DNA of 64,000 nt, taken from assembly GCA_011009095.1 (NCBI GenBank), contig VTPC01090709.1, forward strand, positions 21,650 to 85,649, in the 5' to 3' direction. Positions 1 to 10,640 of this stretch are shown piece by piece. This stretch comes from Ignelater luminosus (Eukaryota > Arthropoda > Insecta > Coleoptera > Elateridae). Each line of letters starts with the position of its first letter. Position 1 is the stretch's first letter. The notes under the pieces are model-generated. The model searched no databases. It saw nothing but the letters and a program-made list of their open reading frames with translations, and was not told the origin of the DNA. The position numbers were made by a program, and so were the translations under genes.

Positions 1-1784
1 TTCCGCAATATCACTTTTTGCTTCACTCACACTGGGCACAATAACTTGTTGCGAAGAGAAGTGCAGCAGGGAAAAACAGCTGGTTTAAATACAACTCAAT
101 AGGCTAATCAATTTTATAATGTAAGAAGTATGGAATAATAATTTATTTTCACTTCAGAAAAGGAATTACAAAATGACAGTTAACAATAATCAATTGGTTA
201 CTTATTATATTTTTATTTTTGATAATAGAAACAAGATTGCCCGCGTTGACCAGTATTGCCAGCGACAAGCAGAATGGAACCCTTTTAACAGTAATACCAG
301 TCTGCATTCTAGTATTTGTAGTATAACACAGAAACATGAACAGTACAAACTTTTAAAATCAGAGAGATTCACATTTCTGAGATGCGGCTCTTGTGCCTTT
401 ATGGGATGTAATGCTATTATCTTGGCGCGTTGCAGGTCGCAACAGACAAGAGCATTGCACTGTAAAGATAGGCGTCATATCTCCTACTCTATATAAATAT
501 TTTGTATTTAAAAAAATGCGCATTTAAAAACAAAAATTTTTCCTAAAAGTTCGTTCCTAAATTGTTAAAGAATTTATGCACTACTTTACGAAAGCACCGT
601 ATTTAGGGAGAACTCGAAAGACAGCCTTCTATGTTAACTCATAATCAAACAACTAATGAAACTAGCACCTAGACAGAGTAAGAATTTTCATCATAGATTA
701 CACATCAAACTTCAAAATACAAAGCAATTTGGGACATTATTTTATAGGTTGACTGTACAATGTTTACGATAAAATAAGAGAGAGAGAAACTCAAACGTAT
801 ACATTCTAGTAAGAAATCGAAATGTTATTGTTTATGAGAACTGTAAAAGACTATCAAGCGTCAGGCGTAGTATCCGATATAAGGATTAAAATTCACTGCA
901 TACCTGATTGAAACACAACAGGAATCTTCCAGTCTGTCTTATGTTAGCATTGAGCCGTTTGTCGTCTCGAGGCATTTGAATGCTAATCCCGTACATCTAG
1001 TGTTCATTTCATGTCAATATTGCCTAGGTTCGTTTATTAAATTTGGCAGCCATTTTATTTACAATCGAAATTTAATTATCTGTATGCGTTGACTTTTACT
1101 TATCACCAGAGTATGATATATTTCAATTGCACTTATTAATTTTTAGTACACTATAGTAATTTTATTTACAAGATTATTTACAAGTTTAATTTTAAATTTA
1201 AGGCCAGGTTTATTTTCTTGGGTTTTATTGATATGCACTTCCTATTTTAATATGTCAGTTAAAATATTTACACTAGGAAATACGCATATTTTATTACTGC
1301 AGATTTACTATTGCTACTACTCACAGTAGCCAAGTATCAAGGGATTGAACTGTACAAACCAAGCGTCCGAGTTTTATAAACCCAAGATTCAATTAGCTTC
1401 CTGTTATACATTAAATACAAACAGTGCAGTGCATTAATAATTAAGGATGTTAGAATAAGTCTAGCAATCTGTGTTAAAAACTCAAAATTTATTAATTTTA
1501 CTTTTTAAAGATGGGGTTGCATAACAGTACCTCGAAACAGTTGTAAATGTCATCTAATAAAACTATTGGAAAATATAGACCTTTATTTTTAATTTAATTT
1601 AATTCTTGTGTACTAACAAATCTCTACGAACCAGATAAATATGCCAGACAATAAATAACTATGTTACAGTCAATGCATTGCTGAAGCCATGTGGTTGGAT
1701 GTGTACATTAGTGATGGGCACATTTCTCGAAACACTAAGTTTCTTGTTTAGCCTTTGTAAATTCCACTGAAAATGCAGCCATTA
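1..1784. other. AT-rich stretch with no recognised gene
   Basis: No reading frame here has recognisable protein motifs. The open frames near 149-496 are short, overlap on both strands and look random. No tandem repeat or inverted ends could be recognised. If the CARP gene's 3' end extends this far, this would be 3' flank or intron, but nothing shows it. Confidence 0.5.
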
Positions 1785-1790
1785 TATATA

Positions 1791-2085
1791 TGTTACGGTT
1801 AATGTGTAGAATTAGCTAGTTTGTAGAGTAACTGGTTAATGTACAAACTATCTAAACTATCAGCTAGTTTGATCTAAAACGCATATTTAACTATATTAGT
1901 CGATAGTTTATAAAATAACCAAACCATTTGGCTAATTTACTTCAATTATTCGAAAAAACTAAAATAGCCATTTTCTTTGGCTGGTTTATGAAATGTCCAA
2001 CTTAGTAAGTTAGAATGAACAACAAAACTGGCGGTATTATAAAATAGCCAATTTTCTGGTTATTATACAAACCAGCTAACATGTG
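1791..2085 (+). repeat. Left long terminal inverted repeat of the Ginger element
   Basis: The segment aligns, with much divergence, to the reverse complement of 3590-3872. Shared blocks include TGTTACGG at the tip, AACTATATTAG, TTTGGCTAATTT and AAAACTAAAATAGCCA. The AAACTA/TAGTTT and GGCTA/TAGCC units recur many times within the arm, so the arm is also internally repetitive. Such subterminal repeats could serve as transposase binding sites; that role is inference. Confidence 0.75.
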
Positions 2086-2539
2086 CTTTAGTTACTTTAA
2101 ATGGTGCGATTCTGGTGCACAATAAATTAAATAAGACAACGGAGTGTAATTATAATAAAAATATATTTAAATATAAACGAAAATCCTCAACGAATAATAA
2201 ATTTCCAAATTTTTATGACAAATATATAAACATATGTGTTGTGTATTTATTTATTATAGCATCGTTCGCTATTATGGCACTTGCTATTGCATGAGTATTC
2301 CAAAAAGCCACATTTGCATTTTCTGTTTCTACATATTTTCTTACACTGGCACCTGATCTAGCCCTGGGTTGTACCAGAAACTGAAAAATTTCTAACAGCA
2401 ATTCGAAGCGAGATTTCTGTATCAGTCTAAATATCCTCTAAAGATAGAAAATTTTGTTTACACAATTCAAATTGATTGGGTGAAAATAACTGGTTGAATA
2501 TGTAGTTCCTAGTCGATAAAAATTATCTTCAAAACTCGA

Positions 2540-3520
2540 TATTATATTGTCGATATCCTGGTTCGCTCTTTCAACAGAACTCTGAGACTGCGAGTGTCGT
2601 GGTTTACCATGCACTATTCGACAATTCGGCCAAAGTTGAACCAGTTCTTCAATAACTTAAATGATGAACAATGAAGTATATTGGAAAGGAAATTTATCAA
2701 TACAATTCTAAATAAATGCCTAAATTCCCCAATTGGACTAACCATTTTAATTTTTTTTATTTTTGATTAAAAATTCCTATTTAGCAACCCCAAAAATGTC
2801 TAGAAACAGATTTTAAATTGAATTTGACAACAACAGTATAAACTTACATGGTTTGCAAATTCTCTGCCATTGTCACTTTGCAGTAGATATAGACTATTTA
2901 AATCCATATATACTTCCAAAAGATTCTAAGCTGTTTCCTTAGCTGTTTTTGTTTTCATGGGTTGTAAGCAAACATAATTGGTTAAGTGGTCTTGATACAC
3001 AAAAATAAATTTGTAGTCTTGGTCAGGACGTGTTTGCAAATCAATTAAATCTACCTGACATCTTAAGTTTAGGTTATTTGAAACAGTCACGTTCACTGCA
3101 ATCCCCTTTTTTACTTGATTTCTCTTTAATTGGCAGTTTCTGCATTCTTCAATAAACAAAGTTACAATTTCTTGCGTGACATTTAAATATTTTTCATTAA
3201 TTAGTTTGAATGTAACTTGTCTTCTACCATGACCTGTGCACTGATGGGAATCATTAATAATATCATATAAATCATCTATGCAAGCTAATAATTTGCCCAA
3301 TTATTTATTTAGTAAAATATAGACGTCGTCAACTCGTTGCAGAGCAAAATGTTTCATAAAGTAATAATAACTTTTATTTTTACTCAATGGCCCACTGGTA
3401 CGTAAGGTCATTAACTTCTTCACAATATTGGTAATAACTATTAGTACATATTTCTGAATTACTCGCTTTTTGTTTGTATAGACTGTCTATTGCTTCATTA
3501 AATTTTTCTTTATGATCCAT
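2540..3520 (-). pseudogene. Ginger transposase (integrase-like), decayed
   Basis: Reading leftward from an ATG at 3520, the product starts MDHKEKF and continues into a frame with SGPLSKN. A frameshift lies near 3395 and a stop near 3305. The longest open part (3300-2926) holds an H2C2-type integrase zinc finger (HQCTGHGR, then CRNCQLKR) and the start of the catalytic core with the first Asp in CQVDLIDLQ. The second Asp is in LLQSDNGREFAN near 2870. The catalytic Glu is in HSQSQSSVERAN near 2575, preceded by IVHGKPRH. Between second Asp and Glu about 190 bp intervene with GT at 2847 and AG at 2656. This could be an intron, but the exact join would shift the frame, so a small insertion is also possible. 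The motifs are those of Ginger/KRBA2 integrases. The copy is inactive. Confidence 0.8.
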
Positions 3521-3589
3521 TATTTAAACTAACAATTTGATAAAAACATGAAAATTCTAACCCAACGTTTTTTGTTAGATTAGCTACAG

Positions 3590-3872
3590 AAATGGAGGAT
3601 TAGTTTATAAACTAGCCAAGATATTGGTTATTTTATATCACTAGAAAGCAGTTTACTATTCTATCCATTTCAAATTGGATGATTTACAAACTAACCAAGA
3701 CATTTGGCTATTTTAGTTTTTCAACTTTGTCAATCAAATTAGCAAAGGGTATTAGTTAGTTTTGAAATTATCAGCTAATATAGTTTTCTAGCAAAATAAC
3801 TATTTATTTTATTAGTTTATATACTATCCAGCTAATTTATAAACTATCCAAGTTTGCACTTTAGCCGTAACA
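3590..3872 (-). repeat. Right long terminal inverted repeat of the Ginger element
   Basis: This is the counterpart of 1791-2085 in reverse orientation. It contains several copies of a TAGTTTATAAACTA-like palindrome followed by CCAA or GCCAAG, for example near 3610, 3680 and 3820. The arm ends at CCGTAACA followed by TATA. Confidence 0.75.
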
Positions 3873-3878
3873 TATATA

Positions 3879-4447
3879 AATAAAAGCAATAAGAGATTAC
3901 ACCCAAGGGGTCAAATGAAATTTGAAATTCTTAATAGTATGGTATGTTTACCAACTTGCATAAATATCTCTTTAAAATTCTGGAACTGAATCGGCTAGTG
4001 TATTGGTAGTAGGTTTCCAGTACAATCCCAATGTTTTTATTCCATTATGTTTATCCAATCATATTATAGGAGAAAGTGAATTGGTTATTTGTAAATTGTT
4101 AGATTGCCACTTGTGATGTTCTGGATCAATTAACCAATTAGTGCCCAAAATTATATTTAAGTATTTCAGAAAACGATGGAAAGAAAAATACACAGTCATA
4201 ATACTTCTAGGGCTGCAAGTGCTAAAACTTAATTTTTCTTTAATTTTAAATACTTTTCTTTTGAGGATATGATGTATCATATACTGGGCACTAAGGTTTG
4301 CATTAATAACATTAGACTGAATTTAAAGAAAAACATTTATTTGGTATTTACTTGTTTACTACATTAGGAAAACTAAATCGTAAGGAATTATGCAGTGCGG
4401 TATTTTACAAAACAACTCTGGAAATGTAGACCAGCACTTCATGCACC
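3879..4447. other. Unassigned stretch left of the mariner; probably holds a piggyBac tail
   Basis: A minus-strand open frame (4280-4059) contains LNIILGTNWLIDPEHHKW, faintly like the end of a retropepsin domain, but no catalytic DSG/DTG is seen, so no call is made. The segment 4447-4390, read leftward, continues the Cys-rich tail of the piggyBac-like relic at 5815-5456 once the mariner is ignored (RCMKCW, then FCKIPHC). Confidence 0.35.
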
Positions 4448-4449
4448 TA

Positions 4450-5453
4450 TGAAATGAGACTTTTTTTTTCAATTTTAAACGTTTATTAACAAAAGATGGT
4501 TACAAATTTAATCTTCAAAATAATAGCCATCGCTAGCGACACATTTTACCCATCTCTCAGGCAATTTGTGAATGCCGCGCCAAAAAAATTGGCCGTCTTT
4601 GGCCGCAAACCAATCATCGAGCCATTTTTTTGGCTTCTTCGTGAGAATTGAAGCGCTGCTCGGAAAGTGCGTGGCCCATCGATGCAAACAAATGATAATC
4701 GGAAGGCGCCAAGTCTGGTGAGTAAGCCGCATGCACCAGCGGTTCCCAATCGTACGTTTGGTTTGGCCGTTGATTTTGGCTTGTGGCCGGGCGGACCATA
4801 CGATCGTTTACGCTTGGGATTGGAGAAATACACCCGTAACGATTCGATGCAAAAAAGACTTCCTTTTGAACCGGGAGAGCAGCATTTCACAAGTGGTTTT
4901 TCGGTTCTCTTGCTGCCTTTCAGTCAGTTCATGCGGCACCCATCTTCCGACCTTTAAAATCATGCCCATGTCTTTCAAACGTTTGCAAATGGTTTTTTTG
5001 GGTCACTCCCAACTGCTCTGCCATCATTTCTTGCGTTTGACCATCATCTTCATTCAACAATGCTTGCAATTCGGTGTCCTCAAACTTTTTCGGTGGTCGG
5101 CCACGTTCCTCGTTCTCCACTCTAAAATCACCACTTCGGAATTTTTCAAACCACCTGAAGCACTGTGCTCTGCTTAGAGCATGTCCACCGTAAGCTTCTA
5201 TAAGCATTTGATGAGCTTGAGAAGCGTTTTTCTTCAATTGATAACAGAAAATCAACGATGTCCGCAAATCGTAGTTTGAAGGCACGAAATTCGACATTTT
5301 TAAGAGCGAAAAAAATGCGTTGTTGTATGAAACATCACAAACAATGGATTGAATATTGTTGACAGATGACAGACGAAAAAAATAAGACATTTGGGACAGT
5401 TTAAAAATACTCCTAGCCACATCTGTGGTCTAATAGCTGAAAGTCTCATTTCA
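4450..5453 (-). mobile_element. Mariner element, mauritiana-like, internally deleted
   Basis: Inverted ends TGAAATGAGACTTT (4450) and its complement (ending 5453) are each bordered by TA (4448-4449, 5454-5455), the expected mariner target duplication. The element is about 1.0 kb, whereas intact members of this subfamily are near 1.3 kb. The missing DNA lies in the middle of the transposase gene. The host sequence on both sides reads as one piggyBac-like Cys-rich tail interrupted at the TA. Confidence 0.9.
4508..5297 (-). pseudogene. Mauritiana-type mariner transposase, deleted and frameshifted
   Basis: The start at 5297 gives MSNFVPSNYDLRT, which aligns with the N-terminus of Mos1-like transposases. 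The paired helix-turn-helix region follows (RWFEKFRSGDF, then EQLGVTQ). After frameshifts, YFSNPKRKRSYGPPGH and TAKPNVRLG are readable in another frame. The gene then jumps directly to the C-terminal block YSPDLAPSDYHLFASM and ends CVASDGYYFED. The stretch carrying the second catalytic Asp (usually within HDNAPSH) is gone, so the protein cannot be active. The linker and C-terminal motifs are well preserved, which suggests a fairly recent deletion copy. Confidence 0.88.
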
Positions 5454-5455
5454 TA

Positions 5456-5815
5456 GGTATACACCTGGTATACTTTGTACACTTGCCACATTCACCGCAT
5501 CTACGTTGCTTTTCTATTTTATTATCTAAATGTATCACATTATTCAAACGCATTTCATCTGCTACATGTCTAGAAGTTTTCGAACGAATTCTACTAAGAG
5601 TTGAAATGTCAGGTGCTGTGGGTAAAGCTTCCACGACGCTTCGGTACAATTCCAAAAGAGATATTGTTTCAACATTAAGATAAAGTAGCCACTTGTTCAC
5701 CATTAAAACAAAATCTGAAAATTGGCCAATACCACTTCTTTGATCGAATTCGAATTCTATATAATCCTCTAAGTTGATCGAATAAATCTACCCACTCCAT
5801 GCCTTTGTAGTATAT
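5456..5815 (-). pseudogene. piggyBac-like transposase, C-terminal part
   Basis: Read leftward from about 5815, the frame gives YYKGMEWVDLFDQL, RIRIRSKKWYWPIF and, after a one-base shift, VNKWLLYLNV. These match the conserved block of piggyBac/PGBD transposases where the final catalytic Asp (in the GGVDxxDQ motif) precedes the RKWWWPxF signature. A Cys-rich tail follows (KQRRCGECGKC), as in piggyBac C-terminal zinc fingers, and is cut by the mariner insertion at 5455/4448. The N-terminal half is absent. Final-Asp context GMEWVDLFDQ retains the Asp residues. Only a relic remains. Confidence 0.75.
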
Positions 5816-6370
5816 TCGGACAATGTTTGATTAGAGCACTGATATTAGTTCTCGAGATTTTCCAGACTAAGTATCTGTTACATCTGCCTGGAAGTAAAAT
5901 ATTACTTGGTTACTAAGTATGTTATTACTAAAGAGCGGATTCGTAGGAAAGATCCTTTTTAGTAATTATCTAGGGCGTAAACGAAAACCGAATTATAAAT
6001 TCGTTTCTATAAAAAGTAAATCATTTGGCACCCTTTTTATTCTTCCTAAATTCCTAAATTACGAATGTTGATCCCAAAAACCATATTTTAGCTTCCTATT
6101 TTAGGATATTTTATTTCTTTTGCTTTTATGTATTCCTTCAGTTGAGATGCAATAACTTGAACTTCGTTCGTACCTCAATGTAGCTGTGTAGTTTAGCTAT
6201 TTCCATGCGACCTAACCTTAATAATGCTTAAACCTCATTGCGGAAGGTTACTTAAATACATCAAATATATGTTAAAAACCAATCTCCGTTACATAAAACA
6301 TCATTCTAGAATTCTAGTTTCAAGCATAAGAAAACTAGAGAAAGTTGGATTACCTCTTACGGATTCACTG

Positions 6371-7786
6371 TTTTACGTGTAAAAATAGGTTTAGTGACCC
6401 TGTGAAATGACGCAGCATAAAATAATAACGCTGTGCCTTGAGAAACGACTAACTCTATTTTATCGGAGATCGGGTCGGGGTCATAGGGAGGCCTAAATGG
6501 CAGAAAGCGGTAACGGTAGGGTTGTAATCTGAAAGGGCGCTAGTCTTAGTTAACCTTGACCGATATAAGTAAACAGCTGATCCTAAGACTAACCATCTAT
6601 TCCGGTCTGAGAGATGCTTAGTAGGGTTCTCCTGCGACAGCTGATCGATCACTCAATACTTACTGAAGATTTTGGCCAGCTTGTGCTGTTGACAGTTGAA
6701 TTTAAGCAAGACCGTTTCCATAAAGCTTATGTTCTCTGAAACAAATCTGGTTACGTGCACTGACGGAATTTTTTTCCGGTCAGTTTATAATAGAATAAAC
6801 TTACAACTAGGACGTCGTGGTACAGCGATAAATTAATCCAACGATAAATATTTACACACATACACTGAGCGGCGTTCAAACGCCGGGCCATTGACCGTAG
6901 ACAGCACAAACAGCCTGGTTGAGTGAGGAAACCAGATCAGTAGGTGCCGGGGAATCCCAGAGGATTGTATTCTCGACGCATACACTCGTCGAGCCGTACG
7001 GTAAAGATACCTGTTGGAGATTTGTTACTCAGTCCGAAGACTGCAGATAAACGATAATAAATGAAGACTACGGTAGCTTCCTGTTCAACAGGGAATTTAT
7101 TAATTACGAAGTTTAAAAATTCGCGACGCTTTATTACAACCCGAACTAACTGTACAAAGTAGGTTTTATAACCCCGGTAGCTTATCTTAAAAAATTTCGC
7201 GACTTTTTTAGGTACTTCACGAAGAAGATCTCCAGGTTTCGAACCGCGCGTGAATTAACATCGCGTTGCCTTGTTGAAAACTTGATCCTCACTGACTCGA
7301 AATTGTTAAACGAGAAAACGCGTTGGGTTGACGCCATATTGAAGCGTCCTTTCCCCTCGATGAAATGATTCGCGGAAATGACGACAGGATTTCGTTCATT
7401 GGAGAACACTGAAACTGAGGTATTCTACTCATCCCATCCTGTTTTAACCTTAAATAATTCCTTAAAACTAATTTACATATAGTGTCAAGAAGCTTGATTT
7501 ATATGTCTACTACATCGACACGGACTACAAAATTCTAGGTATAAAGAAATATAAAATAATGAAATTGAGATATATTTAAATTTTATTTCTTAAATTTACT
7601 AGGGACAAATAGCACTTATCGAGAAAGAAAAAATTAAATATCTAAAGAAACATACAAAATGCTAAATACAATTTGTAACTTCAGAATTTCAAAACGGAAT
7701 GGATTTTTATATACTATTTACAATAATTATTAAACGAAATTTAGCATCGTGCTAAACGAAACGATAATTTCTAAATGATCTTAACA
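6371..7786 (-). repeat. Solo LTR-like repeat, copy 1 (inside hAT element)
   Basis: Read on the minus strand it starts TGTTAAGATCATTTA (7786) and ends near ACACGTAAAA (6371). It is flanked by ACTG on both sides (6367-6370, 7787-7790), consistent with a 4-bp target duplication. It is homologous along its whole length to 37846-39174 in the opposite orientation. Shared blocks include CAGGGTCACTAAAC, CTACCGGGGTTATA with a TATA-box-like core (minus-strand TATAAAA at 7170-7164), and CGAATCATTT. No coding frame is conserved. TG start, short duplication, promoter-like core and absence of internal genes fit a solo LTR; the family is not recognised. Confidence 0.7.
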
Positions 7787-7796
7787 ACTGACCATA

Positions 7797-8114
7797 ATGC
7801 AAGAAGTAGAAGCGTCTCTGAAAGGGTGCCCCGGTAATGTTGCGAAATTAGCGTATCAAAAAGTCTTATTATTATCTCAGGAAAGTGTTGGTACCCAAAG
7901 TTTAATGCAAAATTTTCTAATTTACAAATATGCAACTATTACATCATGTGATGTTGAGCGCAGCTTTTCGTGGTTCAAATCAATTTTAATAAAGAAGCAT
8001 GAAAATTCTACCCATGAAAATCTGAAGCGATTTTTTGTATGTAATGCTTTTCTGTCACATAAAAACCAAATTCAGAAATGTATGTATGTACATCTATTGC
8101 TAAATAAAGTGTAA
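7797..8114 (+). pseudogene. hAT transposase, C-terminal dimerisation fragment
   Basis: The open frame encodes YATITSCDVERSFSWFK followed by ENLKRFFVCNAFLSH. The CDVERSFS signature and the following amphipathic segment are typical of the hAT family C-terminal dimerisation domain (CGBP1-like variants look similar). The rest of the transposase, including the DDE core, is not present in this element. The frame begins directly after the nested LTR, so the apparent Met at 7797 is just the first ATG available and not a true start. Confidence 0.75.
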
Positions 8115-8247
8115 ATTATATTCAAACGGTGAGATTTTTCAGTATTCTGATTTAGGATTTCTGCCCTATATCTTTTTCTATCCTTCCTATTTTAGGATTC
8201 TATTTCTGACATTTTATTATTCTAAGAATCCGCTCTCTAGTTATTAC

Positions 8248-9109
8248 CATCCCACCAAACAAGTGTCGGCTTATTTTGTTCAAGATGCAAAGCCTGCTAA
8301 TATGTCCCGTAAACTTTTTTGTTTAGGTCTTGTAGTGGTGGTTTTTAAACAAGCGGAAAACTTTATCAAAACTGACACTTTATCCTAAAACCAATAATAA
8401 AAAAGCCTTTCCTCATTTAACTCAAACCTGGGATATACTATATAGTTGAACTGAAAAATGCTATTCTAGTGATTGAACATAATACTGGAAACGTTCATTC
8501 ATATGGTCTATGAAGGGTTGAATCTTGTAGACTTTATTTAATTTGTAGTGTAAAGTCTTAGTTGTCATTGAGGTGTAGAAATCTGTGAATTTGCTCTAAT
8601 ATATTACCAGTAAAGGAGTTGCTAATTAAATGCGAGTGAGTATTATTCCTATATTCCCACTTGTACTGCTCTTCGACAGATACCCAATGTAAAAGAAACA
8701 CCTTTTTTAAAGCTTTTCTTACGGTTTCTTTACACATATGCTCTATAAACTGTTCATCAAAAACAGTTTAAAAATAGAAATTGGTTTCAGATATTTCTCC
8801 TTCAACTCATTTATAATAGTGGGCTACTTATCGTTCATAAATATGTCTATTTTCCAGTATTTTCTCTTCCAATTTGTGTACGATTTTCTTTGATTTTTTT
8901 AGTATTATTTTTACAATCATTAGAAATATTTGAGACATTGAAATAATTTTCTGTCTTTTAAGTAAGAGATATCCTTTTTTTGCTTTTCTTTTTCTCTTCA
9001 GATTCTCGTTCGGCAGTAAGATTTACTTTATATTTTTCAATTTCCCTGCTACTCCTTGTAATTGCAATAAGCACTGGGTACAAATCTAGTTCGCCTCCAC
9101 ATGGTACAC
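8248..9109. other. Mostly unassigned; weak piggyBac-like scrap on the minus strand near 8440-8800
   Basis: Read leftward from about 8780, one frame gives VFDEQFIEHMCKET and later EQIHRFLHLNDN. These resemble the N-terminal part of piggyBac transposases (a 'DEFIxxIVxETNRYA' block and a 'LHFNDN' block), with stops and no catalytic Asp seen. The assignment is tentative. The segment 8810-9109 has a Lys/Glu-rich broken frame and nothing else recognised. Confidence 0.35.
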
Positions 9110-10640
9110 CCCGGGTAGCGCTAAACAGCTAGAACCGCAGGCAGCCCAAACTATTTCAAAATCTCCTAGGCATTCAAACAGACATACAAGAACAATAAAC
9201 TCCAATGTACAAAATAACAGCTCTTCTCAAGACCTAATGACAAGAAGACTTCGCCCAGTCCTTCGCATTTGCCAGGAGAACTTTGAAGGCATCAGCAAAT
9301 CCAAAAGCGAGTGCCTATTCAAACTCCTGTTGGAGAACAACATTAACATTGCTCTTATACAAGAGACACACACCAAGAGCATATCCCAGCTCCAATCAAG
9401 AGGAACAATCAACGACTACAAACTTATAGGGGCTACATATCATCCCAAATATAAAACTGTCACCTATTTGCGTAAACATTTAAACAATGTGAAACTTTTG
9501 TTTACATCAGAAAAAAATGATATCTACACTGTTACGGTAGAGGCTGAACGATTGAAAGTTGTAAATCCCAAACAACTTGGTCAAACATGATGTTTTCGTC
9601 TCAGGTGCACCCAGGTCTCTTTGCTAAAGACTTCAACAGTCATCATTCTCAGTGGACGTATAAAAAGAACGACCCGCATGGGCTAAAACTAATAGAATGG
9701 GCTAAGGCGCAAAACATGCACTTAGTATTCAGTGCTTAAGACCCGGAAACTTTCAGATCAGGAAGATGGCGCTCTGATACCAATCCAGACCTGTGATTTG
9801 TATTTTCAGATGTAGAGGGATGGAAAATCTTAGCTATCCGCCAAGTGCTTAAACAAAAACGGCAAGCAAGAGCTAGCCGACACTCTTCTGGAAAATCTGC
9901 ACGAAGCTAAAAATCTAAATAGGCAGAGACCACAAACAGCATAAATTTTAAGCATTCTAGCAGGAAATTCTGATCTTTTCTTAAAAAATTGAGTACATAT
10001 TTTCATAATCCACTTGTTAAACCCGTAGCTACTGCAGATCAGGTCGCTAACCGGATAGTAGCATGCTCCAGAGCCAAGAGGGATAAAAGTCATTCCATTA
10101 AGATCAAGAGAGCACTGAGAGCACTTGAGCAATTAGCAACTGAGAGGCAAGATCTCACGATGGATTTCACTGTAAAAGAAATTAATGCAGCTTTTCAAAG
10201 TGTAAAAAGAGTTAAATCTCTTATATTTGACAAAATCCAAACAGAATTCTTCTTAAATTGTGGTGACAAAGTTAGACAGTTGTTCGATTCCTCCTTCTTA
10301 GATATATTAAGAACAGGTGTGCTTCCTCAAGAATTCAAAAAAACAAAAATTATCGCCCTACTTAAACCTGGCAAGACCAGAGTATTACAGGCCAACTGCC
10401 CTACTTAGCGTTACCTTTAAGTTTCTCAAACGCTTAATATACAATAGAATCAGCCCTATCATCCTGTAAGCTTTGTCTGTAGAACAAGCAGAATTCCGAC
10501 CAAATCGAAGCTGTGAGTATCACGACATTTATCTAAAAAGACTACGAGAGAGGACTGAAAACAGACGCTGTATTTGGAGACTTTACTGCAGCATACAACA
10601 CAGTGCGGAGAGAAGGGTCAATTTTGAAGTTTCTTGCATG
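9110..10640 (+). pseudogene. Non-LTR retrotransposon (LINE) ORF2 relic: endonuclease and 5' part of RT
   Basis: The frame starting near 9270 encodes an apurinic-type endonuclease: NFEGISKSKSECLFKLL, then IALIQETHTKS and LIGATYHPKY. In another frame FAKDFNSHHSQW and, past a stop, ETFRSGRWRSDTNPDL continue the domain. After a decayed linker, 9989-10408 holds the segment before and around RT motif 1 (FKKTKIIALLKPGK). Then come ALLSVTFKFLKRLIYNRI and VEQAEFRPNRSCEYHD. The RT catalytic YADD/FADD region and the 3' end are missing. Several stops and shifts break it. The motif set is that of the Jockey/I/Loa side of LINE diversity; the exact clade is not resolved by eye. Confidence 0.82.

Larger units (their letters stand above)
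1791..3872 (-). mobile_element. Ginger-type DNA transposon with complete inverted ends
   Basis: The element begins TGTTACGGTTAA and ends with the complement of TGTTACGGCTAA. It is flanked on both sides by TATA (1787-1790 and 3873-3876), which fits a 4-bp target duplication, although TATA is palindromic and AT-rich so chance is possible. Inside, on the minus strand, lies a decayed integrase-like transposase whose zinc-binding and DDE motifs match the Gypsy-integrase-related Ginger group (KRBA2-like). The inverted ends are long (about 285 bp) and are built of repeated short palindromic units resembling TAGTTTATAAACTAGCCAA. The transposase is broken, so this copy is not autonomous. Ginger elements are known to have TGT-starting ends and 4-bp duplications; the assignment rests on the protein motifs plus these ends. 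Confidence 0.85.
5929..8239 (+). mobile_element. hAT element with 8-bp target duplication, interrupted by a solo LTR
   Basis: The termini are TAAAGAGCGGATTC at 5929 and the complement of TAGAGAGCGGATTC ending at 8239. Both are directly flanked by GTTATTAC (5921-5928 and 8240-8247), a perfect 8-bp duplication as hAT elements make. A hAT dimerisation domain is encoded near the right end. When the nested LTR-like repeat (6371-7786 plus one 4-bp duplication) is removed, roughly 0.9 kb remains, so this is an internally deleted, non-autonomous copy. The interior also carries a direct duplication of CTTCCTATTTTAGGAT (near 6090 and 8185). Confidence 0.85.

Noticed and set aside
173-496. 107-codon plus-strand frame with an opposing frame on the minus strand
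   Set aside because: No motif, odd composition and mutual overlap; looks like chance.
4059-4280. Possible retropepsin end (ILGTNWLIDPEHHKW)
   Set aside because: No catalytic DTG/DSG and no neighbouring pol domains.
4667-5177. Plus-strand frames of 96 and 148 codons
   Set aside because: They are shadows of the minus-strand mariner transposase.
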